From Pseudomonas oryzihabitans (GTDB lineage: Bacteria > Pseudomonadota > Gammaproteobacteria > Pseudomonadales > Pseudomonadaceae): 64,000 nt of DNA. Made by a program: the position numbers and the translations under genes. Of the stretch, positions 17,479 to 28,695 are shown in pieces. How positions within the stretch are numbered: the stretch's first letter is position 1; each line of letters begins with the position of its first letter. The notes beneath the pieces are model-generated. The model was not told the DNA's origin, did not search any database, and saw only the letters and a list, made by a program, of their open reading frames with translations. The stretch lies in assembly GCF_006384975.1 (NCBI RefSeq), contig NZ_CP021645.1, positions 3,500,001-3,564,000 of the forward strand, in the 5' to 3' direction.

Positions 17479-20226
17479 ATGAGCCACGCCCCCCTCGTCC
17501 TGGTGGACGGTTCCTCCTATCTCTACCGCGCCTTCCATGCCCTGCCGCCGCTGATGACTTCCACCGGCAAGCCGACCGGCGCGGTGAAGGGCGTACTCAA
17601 CATGCTGCTCTCCCTGCGTCGCCAGTATCCGGACAGCCTCTTCGCGGTGGTCTTCGACGCCAAGGGCCCGACCTTCCGCGACGAACTCTTCGCCGACTAC
17701 AAGGCCCAGCGCCCGGCCATGCCCGACGATCTGCGCAGCCAGGTCGAGCCGCTGCACGCCTGCATCCGCGCCCTGGGTCTGCCGCTGCTGGCGGTCGAAG
17801 GTGTGGAAGCCGACGACGTCATCGGCACCCTCGCCCGCCACTGCGCCAGCGCCGAGCGCCCAGTGGTGATCTCCACCGGTGACAAGGACATGGCCCAGTT
17901 GGTCTGCCCCTACGTCACCCTGGTCAACACCATGAGTGGCAGCGTGCTGGACGTCGAAGGGGTGAAGACCAAATTCGGCGTCGGTCCTGAGTTGATCATC
18001 GACTACCTAGCGCTGATGGGCGACAAGATCGACAACATTCCCGGGGTCCCCGGGGTGGGCGAGAAGACCGCTGCCGGCCTGCTCAACGGCATCGGCGGTG
18101 GCCTGGACACCCTCTATGCCAATCTCGAGGCCGTAGCCGCCCTACCCCTGCGTGGCGCCAAGTCCCTGGCCGCCAAGTTGGACCAGCATCGCGAACAGGC
18201 CTATCTGTCCTACCAGCTGGCCACCATCAAGCTGGACGTGCCGCTGGAGCTGACCTTCGAGGAACTCACCGTCGGCGAACCCCACGTCGAGGCCTTGATG
18301 GCGCTCTACCAGGAGCTGGAATTCAAATCCTGGCTGGACGAGCTGATCCGCGACACCAAGGCCAAGGGCGCGCCCTTGCCGCTGGCCGAGGATGACGCTG
18401 CCACCCAGGTGGAGACCCACTACGACACCGTGCTGGAACAGGCCGACTTAGACGCCTGGCTGGCACGGCTGCAAGCCGCCGACTGCTTCGCCTTCGATAC
18501 CGAGACCACCAGCATCGATGCCCAGCGCGCCGATTTGGTGGGGCTGTCCTTCGCCGTGGCGCCAGGCCAGGCCGCCTATGTGCCCCTGGCGCACAACTAT
18601 ATGGGCGCGCCGACCCAGCTCGATCTGCAAGGAGTGCTGGACGCGCTCAAGCCGCTGCTGGAAGACCCCAAGAAGCTCAAGGTGATGCAGCACGGCAAGT
18701 ACGACCTCAATGTGCTGGATCGCTACGACATCAGGATCCAGGGCATCGCCTTCGACACCATGCTCGAATCCTATGTGCTGGACGCCACCGCCACCCGCCA
18801 CGACATGGACAGCCTGGCACTCAAGTACCTGGGCCACAGCACCATCCGCTTCGAGGACATCGCCGGCAAGGGCGCCAAGCAGCTGACCTTCGACCAGATC
18901 GCCATCGAACAGGCCGGCCCCTATGCCGCGGAGGATGCCGACGTCACCCTGCGCCTGCACGAGACCCTCTGGCCCAAGCTGGAAGCCGTGCCTGGCCTGG
19001 CGTCGGTGCTGCGCGACATCGAGATGCCCCTGGTGCCGACGCTGGCACGCATCGAGCGCAACGGCGCCCTGGTGGATTCAGCGCTGCTCGGGGTCCAGAG
19101 CCGCGAGCTGGGCGAGAAGATGATCGCCCTGGAAAAGGAGGCCTATGAGCTGGCCGGCCAGGAATTCAACCTGGGCTCGCCCAAGCAGCTGGGCGAGATC
19201 CTCTTCGTCAAGCTGGGCCTGCCCATCGTCAGCAAGACCGCCTCCGGCCAGCCCTCTACCGCCGAGGCGGTACTGCAGGAATTGGCCGACCAGGACTTCC
19301 CGCTGCCCAAGGTGCTCATGCAGTACCGGCAGATGAGCAAGCTCAAGAGCACCTACACCGACAAGCTGCCGCAGCAGATCAATCCGCGCACCGGGCGCAT
19401 CCACACCAGCTATCACCAGGCGGTGACGGCGACCGGCCGGCTGTCTTCCAGCGACCCGAACCTGCAGAACATCCCGATCCGTACCGCCGAGGGCCGCCGT
19501 ATCCGCCAGGCCTTCGTCGCCCCTAAAGGCTATCGCCTGCTGGCAGCGGACTATTCGCAGATCGAATTACGCATCATGGCCCATCTGGCCCAGGACGAGG
19601 GCCTGCTGCACGCCTTCCAGAACGATCTGGACGTGCACCGCGCCACCGCCGCCGAGGTGATGGGCGTGCCCCTGGAAGAGGTCAGCAACGAAGACCGCCG
19701 GCGCGCCAAGGCCATCAACTTCGGCCTGATCTACGGCATGAGCGCCTTCGGCCTGGCCAAGCAGATCGGCGTTGGCCGCGCCGAGGCCCAGGCCTACATC
19801 GACCGTTACTTCCAGCGCTATCCGGGCGTGCTGGCCTACATGGAGCGCACCCGCGCCCAGGTGGTGGATCAGGGCTATGTGGAGACCCTCTACGGTCGCC
19901 GGCTGTACCTGCCGGACATCCACTCCAAGAACCAGGGTCTACGCCGTGCCGCCGAACGGGCGGCGATCAACGCGCCCATGCAGGGCACCGCGGCGGACAT
20001 CATCAAGCGCGCCATGATCGCCGTGGACGGCTGGCTGCAGTCGACCCCGGACCTGGACGCCCGAGTCATCCTGCAGGTGCACGATGAATTGGTACTGGAA
20101 GTGCGCGAAGACCAGGTGGAGCGCCTGCGCGAAGGCCTGCTACCGCTGATGAGCGCCGCCGGCGAGCTGGACGTGCCGCTGCTAGTGGAGTCGGGCGTGG
20201 GTGGCAATTGGGACGAGGCGCACTGA
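17479..20226 (+). CDS. polA: DNA polymerase I
   Basis: 915 residues with all three domains. The N-terminal 5'-3' exonuclease spans about residues 1-290 ([30 protein letters not shown]). The 3'-5' proofreading domain spans about 315-500, with acidic residues in [12 protein letters not shown]. The polymerase domain has motif [14 protein letters not shown], the O-helix region [20 protein letters not shown] and motif C QVHDEL. The conserved exonuclease Asp/Glu suggest active proofreading. It fills gaps and removes primers in the cytosol. The start at 17479 ([19 protein letters not shown]) matches the family. Confidence 0.97.
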   Translation: MSHAPLVLVDGSSYLYRAFHALPPLMTSTGKPTGAVKGVLNMLLSLRRQYPDSLFAVVFDAKGPTFRDELFADYKAQRPAMPDDLRSQVEPLHACIRALGLPLLAVEGVEADDVIGTLARHCASAERPVVISTGDKDMAQLVCPYVTLVNTMSGSVLDVEGVKTKFGVGPELIIDYLALMGDKIDNIPGVPGVGEKTAAGLLNGIGGGLDTLYANLEAVAALPLRGAKSLAAKLDQHREQAYLSYQLATIKLDVPLELTFEELTVGEPHVEALMALYQELEFKSWLDELIRDTKAKGAPLPLAEDDAATQVETHYDTVLEQADLDAWLARLQAADCFAFDTETTSIDAQRADLVGLSFAVAPGQAAYVPLAHNYMGAPTQLDLQGVLDALKPLLEDPKKLKVMQHGKYDLNVLDRYDIRIQGIAFDTMLESYVLDATATRHDMDSLALKYLGHSTIRFEDIAGKGAKQLTFDQIAIEQAGPYAAEDADVTLRLHETLWPKLEAVPGLASVLRDIEMPLVPTLARIERNGALVDSALLGVQSRELGEKMIALEKEAYELAGQEFNLGSPKQLGEILFVKLGLPIVSKTASGQPSTAEAVLQELADQDFPLPKVLMQYRQMSKLKSTYTDKLPQQINPRTGRIHTSYHQAVTATGRLSSSDPNLQNIPIRTAEGRRIRQAFVAPKGYRLLAADYSQIELRIMAHLAQDEGLLHAFQNDLDVHRATAAEVMGVPLEEVSNEDRRRAKAINFGLIYGMSAFGLAKQIGVGRAEAQAYIDRYFQRYPGVLAYMERTRAQVVDQGYVETLYGRRLYLPDIHSKNQGLRRAAERAAINAPMQGTAADIIKRAMIAVDGWLQSTPDLDARVILQVHDELVLEVREDQVERLREGLLPLMSAAGELDVPLLVESGVGGNWDEAH

Positions 20227-20235
20227 GGGGCGCTG

Positions 20236-20395
20236 AAGGTGGGATCGTTGGGCTTCGCAGGGCTCAGCCCAACCTGCGGGTCCTGCGAGGTGTGGTAGCA
20301 CCGTAGCGTGGAAAACGGCGCAGCCTTTTCCACTGTCGCTCAGGTGCCAAGGGTCTGCCTCACCCCAGCCCTCTCCCGGAGGGAGAGGGAGCAAA
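20236..20395. repeat. Dispersed hairpin repeats downstream of polA
   Basis: Three short stem-loops fill the gap between polA and etfB: GTTGGGCT...AGCCCAAC (about 20247-20273), GTGGAAAA...TTTTCCAC (about 20307-20332) and a C-rich hairpin CCCTCTCCCGGAGGGAGAGGG (20370-20390 region). The last belongs to a family with six more copies in this window. None has a clean T-run, so they may slow or process transcripts rather than act as classic terminators. Confidence 0.65.
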
Positions 20396-20399
20396 CGCG

Positions 20400-21200
20400 T
20401 CAGCGCACCACGCCTTCCTCGCGCAACACCTTGAGGATGGCGGCGGCCGCGGCTTCGGGAGCCAGATCCTTGAGGACCTGACCGCCATCGCCGGACGCCT
20501 TGGCCGTGGCGGCCTTGAAGCGGTCGGCAGCGGTCTTGGCCTTGATCACCTTGAGGCGCTTGGGGCGCGCCTTGGCCGGTTGGAGTTCGCCGTTTTCGAA
20601 CAGGCTGTCCTGCACCACCTCGGTGGTCTCCACCTGCAGCTCGCCACGACGGGCGGGGCCGAAGGCGCTTTGCCGGGGTGCCGGGGCGGCGCTGTCGACG
20701 CTGGCGACGAAAGGCAGGCGCACCCGCAGTCGACGGCGCTGACCACGCGGCAGGGCTTGCAGCACGGTCGCCTGACCACCTTCCACGGCTTCCACCGCGG
20801 CGAGGCCGACCACCAGGGGCCAGCCCAGGGTTTCCGCCAGGAGATAGGGCAACAGCCCGGAGCCCTCGCCCGTCTCCGCCTGGCTACCCGTCAGCACCAG
20901 GCCGGCACCGACCTCGCGCAGGGTGTCGCCGAGGGCTGGCAGGGCATCGGCGCTCGCCGGCTGCTCCAGCACGTGCAAGGCCGGCACGCCCATGCCGAGG
21001 TAGCCACGCAGAGCTTCCTCGGCGGGATCACCGGCATGCAGTACGCGCAGGCGCTCGCCGACCAGACGCAGGCCGAGTTCTACGGCGCGGGCATCCTGCT
21101 CCGCTCGCCGCGCCCGCCCGGAGGTGGGATGGGCACCGACGGAGACCAGGGCCACGACATTCACGCCGTCCAGTGACGGCAGCTTCTGCTCAAGCGACAT
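20400..21200 (-). CDS. etfB: Electron transfer flavoprotein, beta subunit, of the dimethylglycine pathway
   Basis: 266 residues. The ATG at 21200 is preceded by AGGAGG and gives MSLEQKLPSLDGVNVVALVSVG; a longer upstream frame would run into etfA. The N-terminal nucleotide-binding fold (HAGDPAEEALRGYLGMG) and SQAETGEGSGLLPYLLAETLGWPLV are EtfB hallmarks. The C-terminus is extended and rich in Ala and Lys. With EtfA it takes electrons from the DgcA-DgcB demethylase to the quinone pool. It is the last gene of the leftward operon. Confidence 0.88.
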   Translation of the reverse strand: MSLEQKLPSLDGVNVVALVSVGAHPTSGRARRAEQDARAVELGLRLVGERLRVLHAGDPAEEALRGYLGMGVPALHVLEQPASADALPALGDTLREVGAGLVLTGSQAETGEGSGLLPYLLAETLGWPLVVGLAAVEAVEGGQATVLQALPRGQRRRLRVRLPFVASVDSAAPAPRQSAFGPARRGELQVETTEVVQDSLFENGELQPAKARPKRLKVIKAKTAADRFKAATAKASGDGGQVLKDLAPEAAAAAILKVLREEGVVR

Positions 21201-22425
21201 CCTGCAATCCTCCTGCGCGCTGTTGCTCGACCAGTTGCGCCAGCGCCGCGAGGATGGCGTCGCCATCGCCGATCACCGACAGATCGGCACGCTTGACCAT
21301 GTCGCAACCCGGATTGGTGTTGATGGCGATGACCTTGTCGCAACTGGCGATACCCTGCAGGTGCTGTACGGCACCGGAGATACCCACGGCCAGATAGACC
21401 CGGGCGGTGACCCAGGTACCGGTGGCCCCGACCTGGCGGTTGCGCGGCATATGGCCGTCGTCCACCGCCACCCGCGAGGCACCCTCGGTAGCGCCGAGGA
21501 TGGCGGCGGTGCTGTGGAATAGGTTCCAGTCGCTGATGCCGTTGCCTCCCGAGAGGATGAATTCGGCTTCGCCCAGGGGAATCTGCATGGGGTCGACCGC
21601 TACCGGACCGAGATCCTCGATGCGCGGCAGATGGCGAGCGACGCTGCCGCTCAGCTGTACCGGCAGCACTTCGTGACGCGTCTCGCCGACCGGCTCCGCG
21701 CACTCCGGCAGGGCCAGCACCAGACGTGGCAGGGGTTGTTGCAGATCCTGGCGACCGGCACCGGCACGACCGGTGGCCACGCCGTCCTTGACCTGCCAGA
21801 CGCGAGTCGCCGGCCGTTCGTGCAGGGCCGCGCCCAGGCGCCGACCCAGTTCACCGCCGCCGCTGCGGCTGTCGGGCAGCAACCAGTGACGCGGTTGCAA
21901 CTCGCCATTCACCGCGCGCAGGGCCAGGACCCGTTGTTCGGGTGCATAGCCCTGGAATTGTTCGCCCTCCAGATGCAGCAGGCGATCCACGCCGGCGGTG
22001 TCGAAGGCGGTTTCCTTGACCTCACCGAAGACCACGGCCAGCACGGCGCCTTCGGCACCGGCCAGTTGCCGGGCCAGGCCCAGCAGGTCGCGATCGTGGG
22101 CGGTCAGGCGACCGCTGACCAGGTCGGGGACCACGGCGATGTAGAAGGCCGGCTCGGCGATCTGGTGTAGCGGCAGTTGTTCTTCCACGGCCTGGGCCGC
22201 GCCACGCCGGCCACCGCCCTGCTGGGCGCCACTGCGGTCGATACGCTTGAGGCCCTGGGGGCCGACGAAGCCCGCCGCGGCGGCATGGGGATTCTTGCGG
22301 ACGAGGCCGTTGGGGCCCATCCAGCGGATTTCGGCATCGGCGCTGCTGGCGATACTCGCATGCAGGGGATGCAGACGGTTGCGCGCGATCCACTCGCGGC
22401 GCGGGTCGCGACGAATGATGCTCAT
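21190..22425 (-). CDS. etfA: Electron transfer flavoprotein, alpha subunit, of the dimethylglycine pathway
   Basis: 411 residues, longer than standard EtfA (about 310) because of an N-terminal extension typical of the dgc-linked form. The FAD-binding C-terminal domain is clear: FILSGGNGISDWNLFH, RVAVDDGHMPRNRQVGATG, YLAVGISGAVQHLQGI and VIAINTNPGCDMVKRADLSVIGD. It overlaps the etfB start by 11 bp. Together they form a FAD- and AMP-containing heterodimer that accepts electrons from dimethylglycine oxidation. Confidence 0.92.
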   Translation of the reverse strand: MSIIRRDPRREWIARNRLHPLHASIASSADAEIRWMGPNGLVRKNPHAAAAGFVGPQGLKRIDRSGAQQGGGRRGAAQAVEEQLPLHQIAEPAFYIAVVPDLVSGRLTAHDRDLLGLARQLAGAEGAVLAVVFGEVKETAFDTAGVDRLLHLEGEQFQGYAPEQRVLALRAVNGELQPRHWLLPDSRSGGGELGRRLGAALHERPATRVWQVKDGVATGRAGAGRQDLQQPLPRLVLALPECAEPVGETRHEVLPVQLSGSVARHLPRIEDLGPVAVDPMQIPLGEAEFILSGGNGISDWNLFHSTAAILGATEGASRVAVDDGHMPRNRQVGATGTWVTARVYLAVGISGAVQHLQGIASCDKVIAINTNPGCDMVKRADLSVIGDGDAILAALAQLVEQQRAGGLQDVA

Positions 22426-22469
22426 GCGGGGCGCTCCGTGTAGGAATGTTGGGCGATGGGCTTGCTGGC

Positions 22470-22592
22470 CCCCTCACCCCAGCCCTCTCCCCTGAGGGGA
22501 GAGGGGGTAAAAGCGGTGAACACCGGTACTTGTCTGGCACACCTGATCATCCCCTCTCCCCTCGGGGAGAGGGCTAGGATGAGGGGGCCCCG
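22470..22592. repeat. Inverted pair of C-rich hairpin repeats
   Basis: A forward copy (CCCTCACCCCAGCCCTCTCC... near 22470-22508) and a reverse copy (...CTCGGGGAGAGGGCTAGGAT near 22551-22590) flank about 40 bp between etfA and dgcB. Each copy is itself a CCCTCTCCC/GGGAGAGGG hairpin, and the two can also pair with each other. The family occurs seven times in the window. Confidence 0.8.
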
Positions 22593-22600
22593 ACGCCCGC

Positions 22601-24592
22601 TCACGACAGGGCCTCCGCGACCGGCCGACGCGCAGCCGCAGGCTTGCTGTCCAGCGGTGCCTCGACAATGGCCTCGGCCACCAGCTCGGCGATGTCCTTG
22701 ATTTCCGGGCGTGGGGCGACCACGCCTTCCAGCATCAGGGTGCACTGGGGGCAACCCACGGCCACCAGCTCGGCGCCGGTTTCCTTGATGTCGACCATGC
22801 GCATATCGGGAATCCGCTGCTTGCCGGGGATGTCGGTGATGGGAGCACCGCCGCCACCGCCACAGCAACGCGAACGGAAACCGGAACGCTCCATCTCCTT
22901 GACCGCGATGCCCAGCGCCTTGAGCACGGCGCGCGGGGCCTCGTACTCGCCGTTGTAGCGGCCCAGGTAGCAGGGGTCGTGATAGGTGATGGTGGCACCC
23001 TGTTCGGCCAGGGCATGCTGGCCCAGGTGCAGGGTGCCGCGGCTGAGCAGTGTCTCGATGAAGGTGCTGTGGTGCTGGACCTGGTAGTTGCCACCCAGGG
23101 CACCGTATTCGTTCTTGAGCACATGGAAGCTGTGGGGGTCGCAGGAGACGATGGTCTGGAAGCGATATTTGCTCAGCGTCTCGATGTTGCGCTTGGCCAA
23201 CTGCTGGAAGGTCGCCTCGTCGCCCAGGCGACGGGCCACGTCACCGCTGTCGCGCTCTTCCAGGCCGAGCACGGCGAAGTCCACCTTGGCCGCCTTGAGC
23301 ACCTTGACGAAGGCGCGCAGGGTGCGTTGGTTGCGCATGTCGAAGGCACCGTCGCCGACCCAGAACAGCACCTCGGCCTGGCCCTTGTCCTTCATCAGCG
23401 GCAGATCCAGGTCGGCCGCCCAGTTCAGGCGTCCACCCGGGGCGAAGCCGCCGGGGTTGTCGGTGGCGATGAGGTTTTCCAGTACCTCGGCGCCCTTGTT
23501 CGGCGTCTCGCCGCGCTCCAGGGTCAGGTGCCGGCGCATGTCGACGATGGCATCGACGTGCTCGATCATCATCGGGCATTCCTCGACGCAGGCACGGCAG
23601 GTGGTGCAGGACCAGAGGGTCTCGGCATCCACCAGGGCCTTGCCCTGACGGGCGACGATGGGCAGGTGCGGACCGCCCGCGTGCTCGCCCACCGGCTTGC
23701 CCGGATAGGGCGAGCCGAAATAATGGGCATCGCTACCACCCTTGAGGCCGACCACCATGTCCTGGATCAGCTTCTTGGGGTTGAGCGGCTGGCCGGCGGC
23801 GAAGGCCGGGCACATGGCTTCGCAACGGCCGCACTGGACGCAGGCGTCGAAGCCGAGCAGTTGGTTCCAAGTGAAGTCGGCGGGCTTTTCCACCCCCAGC
23901 GGGGCCTGGGGATCGTTCAGATCCAGCGCCTTGAGGCCGCTGGAACGCGCCGGGCTGGCGTTGTGCGGGGTGCTGAAGCGCTCGGCACGGCGGTGCCAGG
24001 CCAGGTGCAGAGCACCGGCGAAGGCGTGCTTGATGGGGCCGCCCCAGGTCATGCCGAGGAACAGTTCGGATACGCCCCAGGCTACGCCGACCGCGAGGAC
24101 AGCGGCGAGAATCCAACCACCGAAGTCCGGGGGCAGGATGCCGGCGACCGGCAGGGTGGCAATGAAGAAGCTCGCCGCGAAGGCCAGCAGACTCTTCGGC
24201 AGGCGCATCCAGGGACCCTTGGACAGCCGTGCCGGCGGGTTGCGGCGGCGCTTGGCGACGAACAGGGCACCAGTGAACATGCAGACGGTGGCCGCCAGCA
24301 GCGCCCAACCGAGGACGCGGCTGTGCAGACCGAAGCCGTGCACCAGGATGGCCAGCAGCGCCGCCAGGACGAAACCGCCGGCGGTGGCCACGTGGGTCTT
24401 GGAAATGTACTTGTCGCGGTCGACCACGTGGTGCAGATCCACCAGGTAGCGGCGCGGCATCTTCAGCAGCCCGCCGACCCAGTCGACCTGGGCGGGACGG
24501 CCCTGCCGCCAGAGACTGAAACGCCGCACGGCACCGATCACGGTGAGCGCCAGAGCGGCGAAGAGCAGGATGGGGAGGATGGTGTCGAGCAT
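22601..24592 (-). CDS. dgcB: Membrane iron-sulfur subunit of dimethylglycine dehydrogenase (DgcB)
   Basis: 663 residues. The N-terminal ~250 residues contain several membrane helices. Two 4Fe-4S motifs follow (CVQCGRCEAMCP and CTTCRACVEECP), and the C-terminal half is a pair of CCG domains (YHDPCYLGRYNGEY, CCGGGGGAPI, VGCPQCTLML). This is the heterodisulfide-reductase-D-like architecture of DgcB, which passes electrons from DgcA towards the ETF and quinones. Gene order dgcA-dgcB-etfA-etfB matches the known pseudomonad locus. Confidence 0.92.
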   Translation of the reverse strand: MLDTILPILLFAALALTVIGAVRRFSLWRQGRPAQVDWVGGLLKMPRRYLVDLHHVVDRDKYISKTHVATAGGFVLAALLAILVHGFGLHSRVLGWALLAATVCMFTGALFVAKRRRNPPARLSKGPWMRLPKSLLAFAASFFIATLPVAGILPPDFGGWILAAVLAVGVAWGVSELFLGMTWGGPIKHAFAGALHLAWHRRAERFSTPHNASPARSSGLKALDLNDPQAPLGVEKPADFTWNQLLGFDACVQCGRCEAMCPAFAAGQPLNPKKLIQDMVVGLKGGSDAHYFGSPYPGKPVGEHAGGPHLPIVARQGKALVDAETLWSCTTCRACVEECPMMIEHVDAIVDMRRHLTLERGETPNKGAEVLENLIATDNPGGFAPGGRLNWAADLDLPLMKDKGQAEVLFWVGDGAFDMRNQRTLRAFVKVLKAAKVDFAVLGLEERDSGDVARRLGDEATFQQLAKRNIETLSKYRFQTIVSCDPHSFHVLKNEYGALGGNYQVQHHSTFIETLLSRGTLHLGQHALAEQGATITYHDPCYLGRYNGEYEAPRAVLKALGIAVKEMERSGFRSRCCGGGGGAPITDIPGKQRIPDMRMVDIKETGAELVAVGCPQCTLMLEGVVAPRPEIKDIAELVAEAIVEAPLDSKPAAARRPVAEALS

Positions 24593-24628
24593 TGCGAGTC
24601 TCCCTACGGGACCTCGGGTAGCGGCGGA

Positions 24629-24735
24629 TCACCCCCTCTCCCTGGGGAGAAAGCTGGAATGAGGAGGCTGAGTTCACGCCAAGGCGTCAGCTGAGCCCCC
24701 TCACCCCACCCTCTCCCCCAGGGAGAGGGGGCTGT
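24629..24735. repeat. Inverted pair of C-rich hairpin repeats between dgcA and dgcB
   Basis: A reverse copy (CCCCCTCTCCCTGGGGAGAA, about 24633-24665) and a forward copy (CCCCTCACCCCACCCTCTCC..., about 24697-24733) lie inside the operon, in the 183-bp gap between dgcA and dgcB. The second is a CCCTCTCCC-CCA-GGGAGAGGG type hairpin. The position suggests a role in setting relative mRNA levels within the operon; that is inference. Confidence 0.78.
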
Positions 24736-24775
24736 CCGTGCCGACCGGACGTTGCGAACCCTCACGGGGCGTGTC

Positions 24776-26836
24776 TTAGAAGTCCTTGCACAGGCGCAGG
24801 GCATCGTAGATGGCGGCATGGGTGTTGCGCTGGGCCACGCAATCGCCGATGCGATACAGCAGGTAGCCATTGCCGGTCTCGCCGAGCGCCGGCTGGGGCT
24901 CGATGGCGAACAGGGCTTCGATGTCCATCTGGCCCTTGTTGCGCGAGCCTTCCTTGAGGGCGTAGTAGAGCCCCTCGTCCGGACGCACGCCGTTCTCGAT
25001 GACGACCTGATCCACCACGCGCTCTTCGCGGGCACCGGTGTATTCGTTCTCCAGCACCGCGACCTTCTTGTCGCCCTCGGCGTAGACCTTTTCCAGCATC
25101 AGGTCGCCGGTCATGATCACTTCCTTGGGATACATGCTGCGGTAGTAGGTCGGGAAGGTGGTCCCGCCGATGGCGACGCCCGGCTTGATATCGTCGGTGA
25201 CGATTTCCACCTGGGAGCCCTTGTCGGCCAGGTAGTCGGCCACGGACATACCGGTGAATTCGCAGATGGTGTCGTATACCAGCACGTTCTTGCCCGGCTC
25301 GACCTTGCCCGAAAGGATGTCCCAGCTGCTGACGACCAGGCCGTCGGCGGCGTGCCAATGCTCGACCTGTTCGAGGAAGGGATGGCCACCGTTGGCCAGG
25401 ATGACGATATCCGGGCGCAGATCGAGGATGGTCGCCGGATCGGCGGCGGTACCCAGGCGCAGATCGATACCCAGCCGCGCCAGCTCCAGCTGGTACCAGC
25501 GGGTGATACCGGCGATCTGGTCGCGCTGCGGGGCGCGGGCAGCCAGGGTGATCTGGCCACCGAGTTGCTCCTGCTTCTCGAACAGGGTGACGTCATGGCC
25601 GCGCTCGGCGGAAACGCGAGCGGCTTCCATGCCGGCGGGGCCACCACCGACGATGACCACCTTGCGCTTGGGCCCGGTGGACTTCTCGATGATGTGCGGC
25701 AGACCCATGTATTCGCGGCTGGTGGCGGCGTTCTGGATGCACAATACGTCCAGGCCCTGGTACTGGCGGTCGATGCAGTAGTTGGCGCCGACGCACTGAC
25801 GGATCTGGTCAACCTGGCCCATCTTGATCTTGGTGATCAGGTGCGGGTCGGCGATATGGGCGCGGGTCATGCCGACCATGTCGACGTAACCGCCCTCGAG
25901 GATCCGGGTGGCCTGGTTGGGGTCCTTGATGTTCTGTGCGTGCAGCACCGGGACGTTGACCACTTCCTTGATGCCGGCGGCCAGGTGCAGGAAGGGCTCC
26001 GGCGGATAGGTCATGTTGGGGATGACGTTGGCCAGGGTGTTGTGGGTGTCGCAGCCCGAGCCGACCACGCCGATGAAGTCGAGCATGCCGGTGTCGGCGT
26101 AGTACTTGGCGATCTGCTTCATGTCGTCATGGGACAGGCCGTCCGGGTGGAATTCATCCCCGGTGATACGCATGCCGACGCAGAAGTCGTCGCCCACTTC
26201 GGCGCGTACGGCCTTGAGCACCTCCATGCCGAATCTCATACGGTTCTCGAAGCTGCCGCCCCACTCGTCGGTACGCTTGTTGACGCGCGGCGACCAGAAC
26301 TGATCGATCATGTGCTGGTGCACGGCGGACAGTTCGACACCATCCAGGCCACCGGCCTTGGCGCGTCTGGCAGCTTGCGCGAAGTTGCCGATCACCCGCC
26401 AGATCTCTTCCGGCTCGATGGTCTTGCAGGTGGCGCGGTGCACGGGCTCACGGATACCCGACGGCGACATCAGGGTCGGCCAGTGGCCGCCATCCCAACG
26501 CGAGCGCCGACCCATGTGGGTGATCTGGATCATGATCTTGGCGCCATGCTTGTGCATGGCATCGGCCAGATTCTGGAAATGCGGAATGATGCGGTCAGTG
26601 GAGAGGTTGACCGAACTCCACCAGTGCTGGGGGCTGTCGATGGCGACCACCGAGGAACCACCGCAGATGGCCAGGCCGATACCGCCCTTGGCCTTCTCTT
26701 CGTAATACTTGACGTAACGCTCGGTGGTCATGCCGCCATCGGTGGCGTAGACCTCGGCATGGGCCGTGGAGAGCACGCGGTTGCGGATGGTGAGCTTGCC
26801 GATCTGGATCGGCTGGAACATTGCTTCGAAGGCCAT
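24776..26836 (-). CDS. dgcA: Dimethylglycine demethylase, flavin subunit (DgcA)
   Basis: 686 residues, in the trimethylamine-dehydrogenase / old yellow enzyme class. An N-terminal FMN TIM barrel (about 1-350) is followed by an FAD/NAD-type domain (KVVIVGGGPAGMEAARVSAERG, residues about 390-410). It removes a methyl group from dimethylglycine to give sarcosine. The linker that holds a 4Fe-4S cluster in relatives reads CVGANYCIDRQY...LCIQN. Three Cys positions match the trimethylamine dehydrogenase pattern and the second ligand is Ala. The start at 26836 begins the barrel (MAFEAMFQPIQIGKLTIRNR). Confidence 0.92.
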   Translation of the reverse strand: MAFEAMFQPIQIGKLTIRNRVLSTAHAEVYATDGGMTTERYVKYYEEKAKGGIGLAICGGSSVVAIDSPQHWWSSVNLSTDRIIPHFQNLADAMHKHGAKIMIQITHMGRRSRWDGGHWPTLMSPSGIREPVHRATCKTIEPEEIWRVIGNFAQAARRAKAGGLDGVELSAVHQHMIDQFWSPRVNKRTDEWGGSFENRMRFGMEVLKAVRAEVGDDFCVGMRITGDEFHPDGLSHDDMKQIAKYYADTGMLDFIGVVGSGCDTHNTLANVIPNMTYPPEPFLHLAAGIKEVVNVPVLHAQNIKDPNQATRILEGGYVDMVGMTRAHIADPHLITKIKMGQVDQIRQCVGANYCIDRQYQGLDVLCIQNAATSREYMGLPHIIEKSTGPKRKVVIVGGGPAGMEAARVSAERGHDVTLFEKQEQLGGQITLAARAPQRDQIAGITRWYQLELARLGIDLRLGTAADPATILDLRPDIVILANGGHPFLEQVEHWHAADGLVVSSWDILSGKVEPGKNVLVYDTICEFTGMSVADYLADKGSQVEIVTDDIKPGVAIGGTTFPTYYRSMYPKEVIMTGDLMLEKVYAEGDKKVAVLENEYTGAREERVVDQVVIENGVRPDEGLYYALKEGSRNKGQMDIEALFAIEPQPALGETGNGYLLYRIGDCVAQRNTHAAIYDALRLCKDF

Positions 26837-26939
26837 GACCTTCTCCTCGATCGGCTAGTGCGCAGTCTGGGCTGCACTCTTACTCTGGGGTGTCGCTGGG
26901 GTGGGCACGGCCGGGCCGGCGTCCACCCTACGGGATGGC

Positions 26940-27470
26940 TTACAGCGGACGGGTAACGAACAGACCTTCGTCATGGCCCTCTTCGGAGCCGCTGTATTCC
27001 TGCACGGTCACGGTGCGGATGGCGCTGCCCTTGGCGGCCAGGATCTGGTCGATGGCACCGGAGAACCAGCCGGTGAACATGTAGTCGACCTTGCGATTGA
27101 CCTTGCCGTAGACGTAGACGAAGGCCGAATGCTTGAGCTTGACCTCGGCGTAACCGGTCTCCAGATCGAGCTTCTGGGTCTCGAACAGGCCCCAGCCGCG
27201 CTGCGACAGGCGCTTCATGTAGTGCTCGAACACCGCGGCGCCCTGGAGGCCATGGCACTCGGCTTCCTTTTCGCACCAGTGCCAGGCGGACTTGTAGCCG
27301 GCCTTGTAGAGGATCTCGGCGTACTTGTCGGCGCCCAGGACTTCTTCGATACCCATGTGGTTGTTGACGAAGAAATGCCGGGGTACGTACAGCATCGGCA
27401 GGGCGTCGGTGGTCCAGACGCCGGTTTCGTCGTCGACCTGGATGGGCATTTCGGGGGCGTGGCTGGCCAT
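26940..27470 (-). CDS. DUF5943 / 4-vinyl-reductase-like protein of the dgc operon
   Basis: 176 residues, a conserved protein that sits between the dipeptidase and dgcA in pseudomonads. Visible segments: MLYVPRHFFVNNHMGIEEVLG, YKSAWHWCEKEAECHGL and KVDYMFTGWFSGAIDQIL. It resembles small-molecule-binding V4R-type domains, which may bind a ligand or cofactor, but no function is established. No signal peptide or membrane helix, so cytosolic. The 103-bp spacing and same strand place it in the dgc operon. Confidence 0.82.
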   Translation of the reverse strand: MASHAPEMPIQVDDETGVWTTDALPMLYVPRHFFVNNHMGIEEVLGADKYAEILYKAGYKSAWHWCEKEAECHGLQGAAVFEHYMKRLSQRGWGLFETQKLDLETGYAEVKLKHSAFVYVYGKVNRKVDYMFTGWFSGAIDQILAAKGSAIRTVTVQEYSGSEEGHDEGLFVTRPL

Positions 27471-27587
27471 GGGGCACTCCAGAGAAAGGGTTTTGGGTCG
27501 GGTTCAGCAGCAGCTGAACCCGATGATCGAAAGGGGTTGGGTAAGGTGTGTCGGGCGGCGCTGCGGCCAAGCCGACCTACAACGGGA

Positions 27588-28565
<978 letters not shown>

Positions 28566-28695
28566 GACGGGCTCCGGCGAAAGTCTTGCGCCGGAACGGG
28601 TGCCGGCGATTCGAGGCCAGCATAGCCCCGGGGTTCCCGGCGACCGGATACAAAAACGACAGAGGTATCACCAGAAGCGTCAGGGCCAGTGTTGG

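Noticed and set aside
20236..20340. Spot 42/ErsA-type sRNA beside polA
   Set aside because: The downstream gap holds only dispersed hairpins with no T-run terminator; no match to a known sRNA could be made.
24752..26956. Very long open frames antisense to dgcA, dctB, dctD, dgcB, aaeB and the NodT-type gene (up to 778 codons)
   Set aside because: They lie wholly opposite genes with clear domains, have Gly/Gln/Val-rich composition typical of antisense frames in GC-rich DNA, and lack ribosome sites.
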